Counted from the stretch's first letter, positions 34,587-48,239 are shown. The stretch: 64,000 nt of DNA from Enoplosus armatus (GCF_043641665.1 NC_092183.1:27605722-27669721), one strand, 5' to 3'. Program-made: numbers and translations. The notes: generated from the letters alone by a model not told the origin.

Positions 34587-34855
34587 CTGCACTTATGCGC
34601 ACTTATGCGCACTTATACTGCAGTGTTGTATTTTATATTTTATTTATATGTGTGTATATTCCTATGTTTTAGCTGCTGCACTATTTTATGTCTTGGATTC
34701 TAATTAGATTTCAATTCAGATTAGATTCACCTCACATTTTCTTTGTATAATCTGTCAGAGCACAGTTGGAGGGAGTCTGAGATCTAAGAATTCCATTGGC
34801 AGCGACTGCTTCACTTCAGTTGTGTACATGACAATAAAAGAACTTGAACTTGACA
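34587..34855 (+). mobile_element. Retroelement 3' end with ACAATAAA tail
   Basis: The stretch starts with short tandem 10-mers (acttatgcgc, two full copies and a partial third) and ends in catgacaataaaagaacttg, a tail form common to fish LINE or LINE-mobilised elements. No coding sequence remains. Confidence 0.45.
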
Positions 34856-34994
34856 TGCTCCTTCTTGAAGGTGCCATCTGACGTAGCTTGACACACAGAA
34901 ACCACGCTGGCGACCCTGATCAGCCACCTCAAGGACGATGAGTAAAGCAGCCAGGTGGTTTCCGTCCTCCTGCCCGAGCGCTGTCAGGTGGCGG

Positions 34995-34996
<2 letters not shown>

Positions 34997-35041
<45 letters not shown>
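34997..35041. repeat. (CT)n microsatellite
   Basis: About 22 CT units followed by gcag. Confidence 0.95.
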
Positions 35042-35043
<2 letters not shown>

Positions 35044-38000
35044 GATGCTGCCTCTCACTCACTGTCACTTTGAGTTAGAAGGCCGGCGAGTCCGACTGCG
35101 GGCCTGCTGCTGTTGGACGTCCGCAGTAACAGGAGTTGAAAGGACTCATATGAACGCTGTGGTCCACTCTGAAGTCGCAGGGCGGCAGGTTGTTGTTCCC
35201 TTCGAGACTGGAAGAAAATAGTTGAGACCTTGAGTCAGTTCATCATTTTTATTGATTTTCTATTGTTGCTCCGAATAGAGAGGTTGCTGCTGAGGTGAAA
35301 TCTCATCAAAGAGACGTAAAGTTTGAATTGTATTTGATGGCGTCACTTTGTTCAAACTTTGCGTTACTTTGTCTTTGAGTCAACTTTTCTTCTGCAACTC
35401 TTTAACAAGTCAAGCGCTCTTTCCTGCGGGGCATTGTGCTCACTGTGGGGCTGCGGAGTGCTATTTAAAGTAACCGTGACTGTCCGTGGGTAACAGGAGA
35501 ACTGCTTTGTTCTTCAGGGCGTTGCAGGAGACAGGAAGAGGCTGTACCAATCCAAATCAAATATTCATTTTGTTATTGTGTGGTGAATGCTGAATACAGC
35601 ACTTGGCCTGTTGCCTCCTGGAGATGGTGCATATTTGGATTCTCTTTCAGCACAGTTAGGGTCTAATGCGTCGTGACATGTTTGGGTCATGGTAACAACG
35701 GCGAGGACAAAAAAACAGATTGGAATAAAGGATGTGCAAGATTTACTTTCCTTCGGACAGACGAGGCCGTTTTGCACTCTAGTTGTTTCACTTTTGTTTG
35801 CGTAGATTTGTCTATAATCGTTCCTTTCGTACTGTGTTTTGAAGATTCAGTCCAACAAAATCAGGCTGCTTTGTTGAATATTGAGACTGCGTTATAGCTT
35901 GTAACAAATCTTTTTTCAGTGATGACTAGATGCGATGCCTGAGATGAATAATATTCAGTAGTCAGAATTCAAACAGTCGTAATAAAAGGACAGATTGTCC
36001 CTGACTTGCATCACAATTTGGAGTCCAGGGATTCAGCACAGCAGTGGAACATCCTCCATCAAAAATATAAACATATTTGTTTGGAATAAATCAAAGCGAT
36101 GATGAGTAGTAATAGCCACCGTGGCTGAACAGACAAAAACATTCAGAAAGAGACTGTACAGACAGTAAAGTGTGCTTCGAGTGTTTAACAGTGTCTGCAA
36201 CCAGCTTTCGGAGAGCGTAATTGGAGGGAGCTGCGTGTAATTCTCTGAAACTGACAATCCGATCCACTTTATGTAGCGATCTAGCCTACCGGTGCATTCT
36301 GGGGTTGAATCGGGGCTTGTGAAACGCCTTATGAACAGCAGCAGCAGCAGCAGGTGTCAGCGTAGCTTTCAGGTGAGCAGTGTGGCAGCAACGGCACGAG
36401 CAGAGCGCCGACGGATTTAGTCCACCGCCATGACGGCGAGGTTTCGTTCCATACATGTTGCAGTAAGAGGTGTATGCGAACTGACTTCCTGAAGTCGCTC
36501 GCAGGCTTTGCTTCATTTGTACAATTCGTCGCATCAAGACTGCTAAAACAAAGTTCTTGGAGAGGGATCAGAGGGGGAATGGGATGCAGCTTTTTGAACA
36601 GGTATGAACACCTTTGCCTTAAGGAGCATCGTGCGGACCAGTTAGTTTGAAGCACACTTGCGCCTTTAGGACGACAGTAGACGACAGTGCTTCCCTCACT
36701 GGGTGATTGACGTGTGATCAGGCTACATCAGCTAGCATGTAGTGACAACAGGGTCTCACAGCACATCACGTGCTGAATGTGAAAAGGTCCACACATTAGG
36801 ACAGCAAGTACTGTTTTGCTTGTTGAGAAAGAACTGAAACTTAATTTGGTTTCAACGGCTGAAAGTAGGAAATGACTGCAGTATACACAGTGTGAATCTC
36901 TATATGTGGATGACTGTAGAAAAGGGGCGGGCATTACTGGAAATAAAAAAAGAACTGAGAGTGAAATCTTCCTTGAGTAAGATAAGGATTAAACTATAGT
37001 ATTTATTCCGTTGTTTTTTTTAAAGCCACATCCCCCCATCAGTTGAAACATTTTTGAAGGACTGGTCATCTAACGCACACGAATCTCTGATCTCGTCAAC
37101 GTCCCTTTGAATTTTCATACATTGTTTTTAATCGCATTTTAAACTGCAAAGCCATGGCAGCTCTTGGGTGACAGAGATGTAATTGATCTTTAAACCTCCT
37201 TTTCAAACACATCAAAGCCGCGCCCTCAGATCAGAGCCGTCTCTGGTTCACAGTTCAAAGACTTGCGTGGCTCATGTTCATTTATGCGTCCGTCTCTTTG
37301 CATGTCTACCGGGTTGGGTGCTCTGCAGCCTCTCTTGACAGGCTGCCCTGCTCCGAGCGCTGCAGGAGAGCCTCTTTTAAATCACTGCCTCTTACTTCAC
37401 AGGGAAAATAGAATGGGGGAGTGACCCGGGAGTAGTCATTAAGCGAGGTATGGGAGTAGTAATGTATGTGCGCTGCCAGAACTCAACAAATATATTGCAG
37501 TTTTTTAAAGGAACTGAATGTACCTGTTTCATTTATTTAAGTCAAAAGCCAGCTTGTGAATTATTCAGGTTGCTACTGTATGTAACATGGATGCTGGGTG
37601 TAGCCTAGGTATTGTGTTATGTTTCAGGAGCTGCATCTTTAAAACTCCTTAACTTATTCTAAAAGCAAATGCATCAAAACATTCGATAAAGGTGTCCCGT
37701 TTTCAAGGTTTTTTCAAATGAGGTCAAGAAGTAAAGCCTTCCTATGCCCAATTTGGAGGACACTGCTGGTCATCCTTTGCAGCCTCCAGTATTCCCAGAA
37801 TCCATTGCCTCCTTGGCATCCGTTTTTTATTTTATGTTGGGCCCGGTCAACCTCAAGTGGAATCACATGACCACATTGAATTTACCTGCTGCATCTAGGT
37901 GCTCAGTAGGTACATTTCTATCTACATGTTTTTATGTGCATTTTCAATTTGCGCACAAATTTAACAGATGTGCGTTTTTTCGGGTGGCCTGAGGTGGAAA

Positions 38001-38224
38001 AGTGAGGAAGAAATGACGAAGGCTGACAGAAGCAGATTTCTCGAATGCACCTTGACCTTGCAATGCCTGCTTCTACTTTACTTTACTCAAAGCATTCATG
38101 TCCTGCTACAGAAAACCCCAAAAATAAAGAATAAAAAAAAATGTATATATACAGTATATATACTGTCTATCTAGTTGATGGAAATACTATTTCTAATACG
38201 AATACTATTACCTTATAAAGTAGT

Positions 38225-38560
38225 TATGGCAAACTACTTTTAGCAAACAGCGTTCATTTGGAGTTGTTTGAATTTAAGTCCGTTATGGACTCTCACGGAC
38301 TCCTGAGGGGAATACATGGCTCTTTAGCTGCTGAATGCTTCACTATGTTCACCAGCTAGCTAGCTTTGTCTGTCTATTGTTAGTTTGCCGCAACACCAAA
38401 ACAATGAGCTGAAAGATGCTAAAGAGCAACTCAGCGGAGTGACATGTTAATTCTTTGTGGGTTTGTCATTATGAGCGACACCATTCACATTACACCGAGT
38501 CATTCAATCTGTTGTTAATATAAAAATGCTGATAGGCGTAGCTTTAAAGGGCACCTTCGT
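38225..38560 (-). repeat. Teleost repeat family B, inverted copy
   Basis: The text gcgttcatttggagttgttt, gctgaatgcttcactatgtt, caccagctagctagcttt, caatgagctgaaagatgcta and tgtgggtttgtcatt follows the reversed family order from end to end. Confidence 0.6.
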
Positions 38561-39045
38561 TCAGGGTTCTCGCACATCCAAGAAAACCTAGAACAAAGCA
38601 CAGAATAGACAAAATGTCAAAAGGTTTTTAATGTGCCACACAATTTAGGTCAGTTTATATATGAACTATATGAACCCTTCAGTGGTTGTATTTTTGCCAT
38701 TGGATTACAGCTCTGTTTAGGTGAAGTGACATGGGATCTGTTAATGTGAATGTGCACGACCTGGAGAGTGAGTGAACTTTATTTCTGAGACTGAAATCAG
38801 TTTTTCTTGAAATACACAGTATTAGTACTTCAGCAGCATGCCCTATAAATGCCACAGCAGGCTACCTTTAGCATAGCTCCTTCCATCTACAGTACTGTAG
38901 TAACTCACTCCCCACATCCAGTGACAGTGCCTGTCAACTAGTATTTTTCAGCACTGGAGAGTCCTTCTGCAGAATGCCACCGTACTAATATAAACTCATG
39001 ATTCTCCTCACAAAATGGAGCATAATGATTTTCTGGGGACTTCTT

Positions 39046-39068
39046 GGGGGGGGGGGGGGGGGGGGGGG
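39046..39068. repeat. G23 homopolymer
   Basis: Twenty-three consecutive G residues, the longest G run in the window. Confidence 0.95.
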
Positions 39069-39464
39069 TGGGCTGTAATGTTAGCGTTTGAGCTGACTTG
39101 TGCTGTTTGTCCACTTCATGTCTCCACTAATTGGCTTCCATTATCTGGGATGCATTGCAAAATGGGTTCGCCCATCAACGCTTTATATGCTGTTTTGTTT
39201 GCGCTGCCGAACGCGCGGCAAGCGTCTCGGTTGGTTTGCGAGAGGAGTGGAGGGGGTTTAGGAGTTCAACAGATATTGAGTGTAACCTTACGGTGCAGCA
39301 TCACATATAATGACTCTCAGCACATTGTTGTCACTGCTACCCTGCTGCGGCTTTTCGATCTGGCGGCAGAATGTTCAGCTGGGTGTACCTCTGGATTACA
39401 GCAACACAGACCCCAGGTCATTTAGGTCACGGAGAGAAAGTTTGGAAATTCACACTAACCTTTT

Positions 39465-39585
39465 AGATATCCAGGAACATTTTGGGGAATATACACATTG
39501 GCTTTCAGGTGAAGAGTCAGATGAGGAGATCCACACCACTCTCATGTCTGTCCGTTAAATATGGAGCTACAGCCAACATCCAATA
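39465..39585 (+). repeat. Teleost 'gaatagtttgacattttg' repeat, short copy
   Basis: The sequence acattttggggaatatacac, then agagtcagatgaggagatcc, accactctcatgtctgtccg and tatggagctacagcca, is the 5' part of the family at 56212; the rest is missing. Confidence 0.6.
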
Positions 39586-40122
39586 TTCATCTGTTCCTTA
39601 ATGTAGAGAGATTGGTTCAACAGTCACATTAAGGCCACGTGTTGTTATGATAGTTATAATATAATAACAGCTTGGTAGGTGGTGCTGTGGACTGTCAGGT
39701 GACGTTTTATCGTTGTCCATGTTTAGAAAAAAGGTCCTTATGATAGAAGTGATGTTATAAATGCCGAGAAAATGAACGTGAGGCTAAACATGTTGACCCA
39801 GTAGGAACATTTTTCACTGTCCTCTCAATAGAGTGTGATGCTGCCACGCCTCCCTCTTTCCCTCCCCTGGATGTGAGCCACCGTCTTGCCCGTGTCCCGG
39901 CCGTTTTGTTTGCAGTCTCCCCACATCCAGCAGTCCAGTCAGGCTGTTGAATATGTATGGAGCTTTAGCTGTGTGGAGGAAGACCACATCTGCCCTCGAG
40001 GATGCCCGCAAGACTGTCTCATCCCCCAGTTTGCCCTGGTTTCCAACACTTGCATGCTGTTTGTGATTATCTTCCCGTCTGGCCGCTGCGTGTCATTCAG
40101 GGTGAATGTGCTCAGTGATGTG

Positions 40123-40149
40123 TGCCCACTGGATTGAATCCAGTGGGCA
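40123..40149. repeat. Perfect inverted repeat, 13-bp arms, 1-bp centre
   Basis: The arm tgcccactggatt at 40123-40135 is mirrored exactly by aatccagtgggca at 40137-40149 around a single G. No associated gene is recognised. Confidence 0.9.
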
Positions 40150-40497
40150 GCTCAGACATCAAGAGCGAAAACCGTGTTGCTGTCACATGACGGTGGTCGT
40201 ATTTCATCCTTTCATCTCAAGTGAAGAAACTAAGAGTCATAAATCCACACCGGGGGACTTGCAGTAATGCAGATTGATGTTTCGGTTACATGAACGTTGA
40301 AGTCTGAGACCAAGAAGCTTTGGAGAAAGAAAGACAGAGTCGCATCGGCTGAGTTAAATGTTGGTGGGTGGTGCTGAAGACACAGTTCATTGGAGTGCAG
40401 GTGGTGGTCAAAGAAGTGATTTTTGAAATAGGTTCAGATGTGAGCATGACATTTCTGATGTTGGAAGGTCAGTAGGCCGACTAACAAGCTATGATAC

Positions 40498-40670
40498 CAG
40501 GGCTGCGACTAATGATTATTATCATTATCGATTAATATGCAGATTATTTTCATTGATTAATCTATGAATTGATGAACCTCCAAAAAGTCTCTTCATCTAC
40601 TCTCATCAATGACAAAGAAAAGCAGCAAATGTTCACATTTAAGAAGCCAGAAGGATACCTTGGTAACCAC
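40498..40670 (+). repeat. 'gggctgcaacta' repeat, 5' part
   Basis: It begins agggctgcgactaatgatta with cattatcgattaatatgcag and continues through atgacaaagaaaagcagcaa; the 3' end is not recognisable. Confidence 0.65.
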
Positions 40671-43600
40671 AGTATTATGCCAATATTACCTGTTAGACCC
40701 CGGCGAGAAAGGCCGACTATTTAAACGTCAGACTGAACAGTAGTTCTAATTTCGTCACCTGTCTGTTAGTCTTAATCTTTTGACAAAAATAAATCATTAT
40801 TTTAGTCACATTTAAATGATTAGATTATTGGTAGTATTTGTCTAAAAGTAAATATAGTCTAGTTTTTGTCTGTGAAACTAATTTTCTGTGAGCACTTAAT
40901 ATAATTTGATGTATTTTCTCACTAAAATGCTGCTAACTGCGTTTAGCAGACGAGCAGCTAAACATCAGATAACATCGGGGCAGCAATATTCCTCTCGCGA
41001 ACATCTTGAGGAAGATCTAGCTGGTTGACTGCCGACATGAATCCTGCACTCATTCCCTCCGATAGCCTAAACACAAAGTTAGTAAAACGTTAGTCCAACA
41101 TTACGTCCAAAAGCCCTTGATAATGCTACGTTAACGTTGGCTTTATTGATATTTGTTTTGTTTCCACAAATGTTGTACACAGCCTTTGCACAGATGTATG
41201 TCATATATGCCCAGCCATCAGGAAATTGTGCACGGGTGCATATGTTGTTGATTGATGACGCATAGGTCAAAATTATAATTCAAAGTTCTGAAAATATCAA
41301 AGCTCCAAATAAAAGTGTTTCGCAAAGTCCCTCTTTGGCATCATGCTGCCATAGTGTCGCGGCTCAGCTCATAAAAGGCTGTTTCAGTCAACCACAGAGA
41401 TTAGTTTGGCTTCCACAGAAGGTTGAGCTGTTGTACGTAATTAAAACATTCAGGTTTTTTAAATGTTCAAAGCCACCTTGTTATTGTTTATCTGCATATT
41501 ATCACCTTTCTGTTTTTATCCAGTACAAACTTGCCTCCTAAAGAGAGTGAAAACTGGTTTTTAAACAACAACAGGAATTGCTAATGTCCATCTGATGCTG
41601 CGCTTCAGAGGGCTGGATAGCACCTCTGCAAAAGCTTCACAATCCTAAAAACCAAGTGGATTTGCAATGTGAGCCAGTCCACACCCAACGAGCAAGTTGA
41701 GATATCCTGTCAGTGACGGACCAACAGATAACTGGGCCCAAAAGCGTGTCACGTTGTAGAAGCATCCTCACATCCGCACAAAGTCGGTGGTTCTCTGCCT
41801 GTTGAGTCAAATCTTATATTTTTACATTCATTCCAAGGTGACCTCAGAAGGCCTTCAAGTGAAATGTTTTCCAAACCCTGAGCGGTCACACACCTCCCAC
41901 CTCTCACGTGGTTCCATCGGCTCACCATCGGCTCATAGCATGTGGGTGTGAGCAGAGCGTGTCAGCTATTGACGAGCTAATCTGCATTTTCCGAACCCCG
42001 CTCTGTTTGACCTTTGCTAATATTGACTTTTGGAGGGGGAGAGGATTAGTGCAGCCAGGACTAGTAGTAGTCGCCCTGCGTTTCACATGACATCCATTCT
42101 GAACAGGCGCGAAGAGAAAAGACAGGAAAAGAAATCTCCTTTTGAATTTAAAGACGAACCCTTTACATGGCAGCTCATTTGTAAACATACCAACAACCAA
42201 CACGCACCAGAATATATGTAATTCAGTGCTATGAAATGTCTTTCTGATGAATGTATACTCGCACAGGAAGGGCAAAGTTGCAGCGCCTGCGGTTTCAGTC
42301 CCCGCCGCAGACGGCCATCAGTTTAACGCGTTTGTCAGATAAAGAAAGAAACTAATTTCCATGATCCCTTCTTAATTACTTCTCACGCATCATTAGCCCA
42401 GCGAGGTCTCCTAATAGTTCCAGCCCGGTCGGTCAGAGCGTTTATAGATGCTCTTGTCTGCGTCGGCAAGAGTGATGTCCGCGCTGCACCCCATCGATCA
42501 TCTCCTGTCATTTCCACAGGCTTTGGAGTTAATGGGATGGAAATATTAGCCGTTTCTCGCGCCTGACGGAAAAATAATCTACAGTAGTGAAATGAGACTG
42601 AATCATCATGGTGCCTGCTGATAATTGAAGAGGCTGCAAAGTGCTGCTCCAATGAGCCTTTAGTGCGGAGCCCATAATCAACAGTAAAGCTACTTTGCCT
42701 CCATATAAAAAAGTCTCTTCTCATTAAAGGGGGGGTGGAGGGGTGGGGTTGGGTTCGTGGGGGGGGGCAAACGTGACCTCCTCCGGAATCTTGTCTCCAT
42801 GCCATGTGCTAATAACACACGCAGGAAGAAGGTAATTAAAATGCTTGCAAACATGTTGGCACAAAGGAAGAAGTGGCCCAAAGCTTCTCGTGTAAGCAAA
42901 AAGTGCACCGCTGAGATGCCGAGCCCTTTTTATTTAGTTCACTCTAATGCAGCGGCGTTTACACAGTTTAATTATGAGTCCGTCTCACCGGGAAACAGCG
43001 GCGCGAAGGAGGGGTTATTAATGGAAATAGTCCTGAGAGATCAGTTGTTAGTTGGCCCTCTGAAAAGCGACGCCGTCGAGTGGGGGGGGGTAGGTGAAAC
43101 AGTCTTTTCGGCTCTTGAAAGATGATAAAATGAGTTCGAAACAGCTCCGAATCTTCCTGACAGGGAGGCGATTAGCCGATGGAGTGTGTCGAATGAAACG
43201 AGCGTGAGATGCAGATTCCACTCGTGCTCAGATCGAATTCTTTCACAGTTCCGGGCATGACTCGGCTCATAATCCCCGGCGGGATTTTAATTTCAATATG
43301 ACACCCCCCTCTTCCTCACCACGTGTTCCCAGCCCTACGAGGCACGAATTCAAAGCAACGGGCTGCATTTTCAACCTTGCGAGCCCCTACTTCGGTGGCG
43401 TGGTGGATTTGTTTTGTCGCATGCTATGATCAGTTTTCGAGGATGTGGCGCGCCGTAAACATTTAGCAAGAAAATTGTTGTCGTTACCATATTTTACAGG
43501 CTGTGTTCGAGCTGTTTTGGAGATTTGTTTTTTAGATTTTGTTTATTGAAACTTAATTAAGAACACAGTGGCATACATGGTGGTGGTGGGTGTGGAAAAT

Positions 43601-44139
43601 ACAATCATAAAAGAGAAAATAATATAGAGTAGCAGCTAATATTAATACATTAATCTATTAGGATCTACTGCACTTCGCATATTATCATGCAGCAGCATGA
43701 ATTTACATTTAAGGAGACCTTAAAATAAGTTATTTGAGAAAATGTGTTTGCATTATTGCTGTCTGTTGACTTTATGTTTTAAAAGGCTGCATTAGTCACA
43801 TGAGAGTGCACAGCAGTGCCACCACTGTAAATACCACTACGTACACACGCTGAGAGCTCCCCGTGATAATCCTGCTTACATGACAGCTTTTGATGAACCG
43901 GGGGAGACCGGGGATTGGAGATTTGCTTCAAGTAAAAACAGTTGCTCCGTCACACAAAATCTCACCGTATAAACTTGAAACTGCTCATAAGTGTGCAGGA
44001 AAAGCTCAGGAGGTCAATTACCTTGAGATCCCGTCGTGTGGGAAGATGTAAATAATGAAGGAACCCGCTGTGAGATCTGTGCATAAGATTATTGAATTAT
44101 GAAATCACCTTTTCTTTTTTTTTTTTGCTTTCTCACCAG
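40671..44139. other. Intronic sequence, largely repeat-free
   Basis: No exon recognised; 42380-43400 is unusually free of repeats and rich in intact CpG. Confidence 0.4.
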
Positions 44140-44440
44140 TTGTTTGATGTGTCGTACAGTGATCCGACTGGTCCAGGATGTGTTAGCTCTGAGCAGGGAC
44201 AGGGGGGGTGGGGGGTTAGCCTCTGCATTAAGAGGAGAAACGGGCTTCCCGGTAAATTCAAAGTTGTCTTATTTACATGTTGAGCGTTCTTAGCCGGCTC
44301 GCTAATGTAAGCCACTGGTAAGGCTACATTCAGAACTCGCATGGTGTTTGTGTGTGGGTGTGTGAACCCCCACGGCTAAGCTCGCCGTCTCCAAACTGTT
44401 AGGACGACTGCTTCTTAAACCTCTAAATGTCTCTTTTTAA
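44140..44440 (+). repeat. Two-copy repeat, second copy
   Basis: The landmarks are gactggtccaggatgtgtta, gttagcctctgcattaagag, tcccggtaaattcaaagttg, tttacatgttgagcgttctt and gactgcttcttaaac. The copy parallels 33565-33880 in the same orientation. Confidence 0.5.
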
Positions 44441-46539
44441 AAATTTCTACATGTGTCGTGACGTGTTTGTGGGAGGCTGTGGGGTTGTTAAACTAATTAC
44501 TTTTTCTATTATAGTTAGCGAAGTAATGTATGAAACACAGTCACAGTGGGGTGTGACAGATCTAGGTCAAAAGGTCAGATAAATAGAAGTAGCACAATAG
44601 TTTATGTAACAGAGTAGAAGGACTGACTGACTCTGGAGTATACAGCAAGTGAAGTGAAGTTACTGAAGTGACTGTCCACCTCTCAAACAGCATTAAGTGA
44701 GAAGATCGTAATCAGTATTAGATTTTATGGGCCCTGATCCGGTTATCTTGGAGGTTTGTGATAGGACGGGTTTTTGTCACACAGTGCAGAAGAAGAAAGC
44801 AGCCTCTTTGTGTCGCGGTCTGCTCACACACTGTTTTCATCAGTCCAACTTTCATGAGAAATCATCTTGAAATCCACTGATGGAAAGAAGAACAAAAGCC
44901 CTCCGAGCTCCGGGGAATAGGAATGAGATATAATGTTAGGGGCTGTCAAAGAGAAAATCAGTGGAGTGAAAAGTCCTCAGGCGTAGCAGGGAGACGCTTG
45001 GGCTCGAATCGCCCACAGAATCATAAAATGTTCACTCTTCGCATGTGATTCTGACGGCGCATTGTTTCCTTGAAATACCTGAACCGGTTTGATGGACAGA
45101 CAAGCAGACTGTTTCCGTTCTGTTTCGGCAGCTCTGCAGGTGACATCGTCAGCGATGTAAAAGTGCAACTGAGGCGACGCAATCATCCGCATGATGTCAT
45201 TCCTCTGGAAGCCAGTGAAATAGCTGCACTTGTGCTTTCTAATATGGGATGTTGCATAAAGCCGACGGGCCTGTTCTCTTTGATCTCAGAGGGTTTTGTT
45301 CGCGGTCGATGCATGTTTTTAGTGGGAGTTTGAGAAACTGTCTGCATGGCCCACTTTCCTGACAGCGCTCTGCCAGCCGTCTCAGGGTTTGCTCCCCGCA
45401 TTATCTTCTGATCTCAGCTCAGCAGTCCCTCTGCCTGCTGCCAGGGGGGTTTTGCCTTGTGCGCTTAAAGCCCAATCAGCCTCCAGTGTGCTGCCTTAGC
45501 CAGGAAAGGGTTAAACTACCACGAATCCAGCTAGTAATCATCTGAGGTTTCAGATTTGCAGCGAGGTGGCTGTTTATTCATGTCAGACTGTCAACCGTGA
45601 GGAATTAAGTTAGTTCCTGTCCCAAGTTGAACTCCTGCTCTGATCGCAGTTGCTTGTGGTGGTACGAGTCAGCTGACGTGAGGTTTATTTCCAGCAGCAG
45701 AGAGGTTGGCAGGTTTTTCTTTTTTTTTGGGACATTTTTGGCATAAGGGCTCTCCCACAGTCCCAAACCACACACACCACATCTCTTTTAGAAGTGTCGT
45801 CTGCACAAAACTAACGGGAAATAAAATAAAAGAGCACTGCCAGGCATTACAACATTATGTCAAAGTCTTCCTATAAACTAAATCAAAAACAAGGACAAGT
45901 ACATTTGCAAATAAGTCTTGAAGTCATGAAAAGAAGCAATCGATCTGAGGGTACGGCCTCTCCCAGTGCTGCTGGTAAGAAGAGTGCAGCCTGTGCTGAT
46001 GGACATGTCTGTTCCTACACCCAGCCACTTCCATTGGCCCTGCATAACAAGTCATTCAGTCCAGTGTCTTTTCTACAAATCCTATGTTTTCTAAAGCAGC
46101 CTGTGAAAGTATTTTGAATTTAACTGCAGCAAAAACCCCACAAGGTGTTTCCTTCTGCTTCGTCCGTTCTGTGAGGCTCTTTCCCATCCAGAGGGATGAA
46201 AAGAGAAAAGAAGATCTAAAGATTCCAGCTCTCTCTGGATGGACCTCTGGCTCCCTGCAGGTTAAGACAAACTGCTTCACCAATGTTCACCGCAAGTTAA
46301 GGACGGATGACTCAGCTGCAAACCAGCCGCGCCCTTCATGAGTTTACCAGTCATTTCCCCAGTTTACATGATTACACGTGAATGCGCCATTCGCAACTCA
46401 ACATTAATTCTCCCATATGCAGTTGATGTGGCTAACGTGCTAGCAAACCACTGCCGATTAACACATCCAGCAGAGTTGGGTTTGTGTCCATCTGATGAAT
46501 TTGATGAAAGTCCAATATTCACTCCTGAGGAAAAGCTGG
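44441..46539. other. Intronic sequence without genes
   Basis: No supported exon or named repeat. Frames near 45070-45330 and 45857-46341 lack family resemblance and splice support. Confidence 0.4.
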
Positions 46540-46625
46540 CTATTTAGCACCTAAAAGCTCTGCTATGTTCACCAGCTTTATGTCTACATTGGAACGTTAT
46601 AGCTGACAACAAACTAGAGGCGGGA
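46540..46625 (-). repeat. Teleost repeat family B, short fragment
   Basis: Only the segment around aaaagctctgctatgttcac and agctgacaacaaactagagg is recognisable. Confidence 0.4.
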
Positions 46626-47441
46626 TGAAAGCACATTTCCTGTTTCCTCTATAGATTGTATAAAGGAAATAAAACATTCTTCAATTCAAATGATGAATTT
46701 CAAGAGTATGGCGTACTTGTACGTGTACATGTATCCATACTATATCTCTATATATACGACTAGTGTTACTCAGTGTTGGCATGGCTTCACGAATGTGTGC
46801 TGACAGGTTCAGTGGTCATCCATTAAGTGACAGTGGAGCTGCATGGCGTCAGATTAATACCTCTCTGAGACCGTCGGAGGGGGTCTCTCTGATAATCACA
46901 TCGGGAAAGTACGAAACAGTAGGGAGGGCGTCTCGCTGTGCTGCGGCTCCAGCTACTGAACCGAGTATCTTGGCTTTTTTCCCAAGGCTTAAAAATAACA
47001 GTTTTCCTTATCTGCACCCGTCATTCATGTCACAAGTCAAATCAGATGTCTGTGGTTCTGTTTTTTTTTTGTTTTTTTTTTACTAATTCTTGGCATTTTG
47101 TCATCTTGTGCAGATGGCAGATATAACTGAAGGCCATTAAACAGGGGGCCATAGACAAATTGAATGGCACTGAACACGCATAACAGTAATGACGCCAAGA
47201 GGAATTTCAAAGGTGCTTATGAAAGCTAAAAGACACACAGAAATAGCAACAAAGCTGCAGCATGAGCACATCTTGATGTGCAAAGAAATGCAACAGTGCG
47301 TGCTCTGATGGCACTATGACAGAAATAATGTGGCAGTGCACGTGTGTGATTACATATGTGCAAGTTTGGCTTGGATTGAAATATTACTCCAATCAGACTG
47401 TCCACAAAATGACACAATTTTGGATGAAATTTCCATTCTCT

Positions 47442-47468
47442 CATCATCATCATCATCATCATCATCAT
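47442..47468. repeat. (CAT)n microsatellite
   Basis: Nine CAT units. Confidence 0.95.
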
Positions 47469-48239
47469 TACCATTATAAGGTCGTGTGATCAAAACCTAA
47501 ATCGTGCATATGCATCGGCCAAAGTATTCCACATACAGCATGCACACCTTTCCCTGCTGCAGAATAGAAAAGCAATAAAAAGAAATATAATCTAATGTCC
47601 TTTACATTTTATAACAAGAGATGTATAAAATGAAGTTTTCAGGGTTAGAAAATACACCACAGGAGACCATCAAAACAGCATTAGGTGTCTTTACCGAGGC
47701 TACTTCTAAGCTGACGCTTTCTGTCTCGTTCGCTGCCCGGCCACGCATGCCGAGACACCGCTTCATGCTTCCAAAGAGGTCTACGATATCACAGGTCAAT
47801 GTCGATAGCACCTGCTGTGAGGGTGCTGCAAATGTGTACATCACAGCACGGCAAGCCACGGCACAGCCAAAGCCAGCCATACTGATGCTGTGGAGAAGAA
47901 GAGTGGATTTTTGAATGTCTCAGGGGGCTTCAGGTCCCAGATACTATGAAATATGGCATATAGTGGGTGAGTCCAGCTCCTGTTGTGGTGATGGTTCGCA
48001 TTTCACTTGATACTATAAAAGGAGATGCTCTTCTCTGATGGAGCCACACTTTTTTTTTTTAAATTATGCTGATTTCCAGAATTAAAACTTGTTTATTTGA
48101 AGCTCAGTTTGATAATACATCTTTTGGTCCACTAGTGAAAATGTCAAGTCAAACAAATTTAGTTTCAGTGAAGTCAGTTAGCTGCACTAGCTTTTTGTGA
48201 CCATCTCCATGTGATCGTACTTAATGAACTCTTTAAATG

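Noticed and set aside
42383..42805. 140-residue minus-strand frame
   Set aside because: No family resemblance or splice signals; a 122-codon + frame overlaps part of the same region, as expected in CpG-retaining noncoding DNA.
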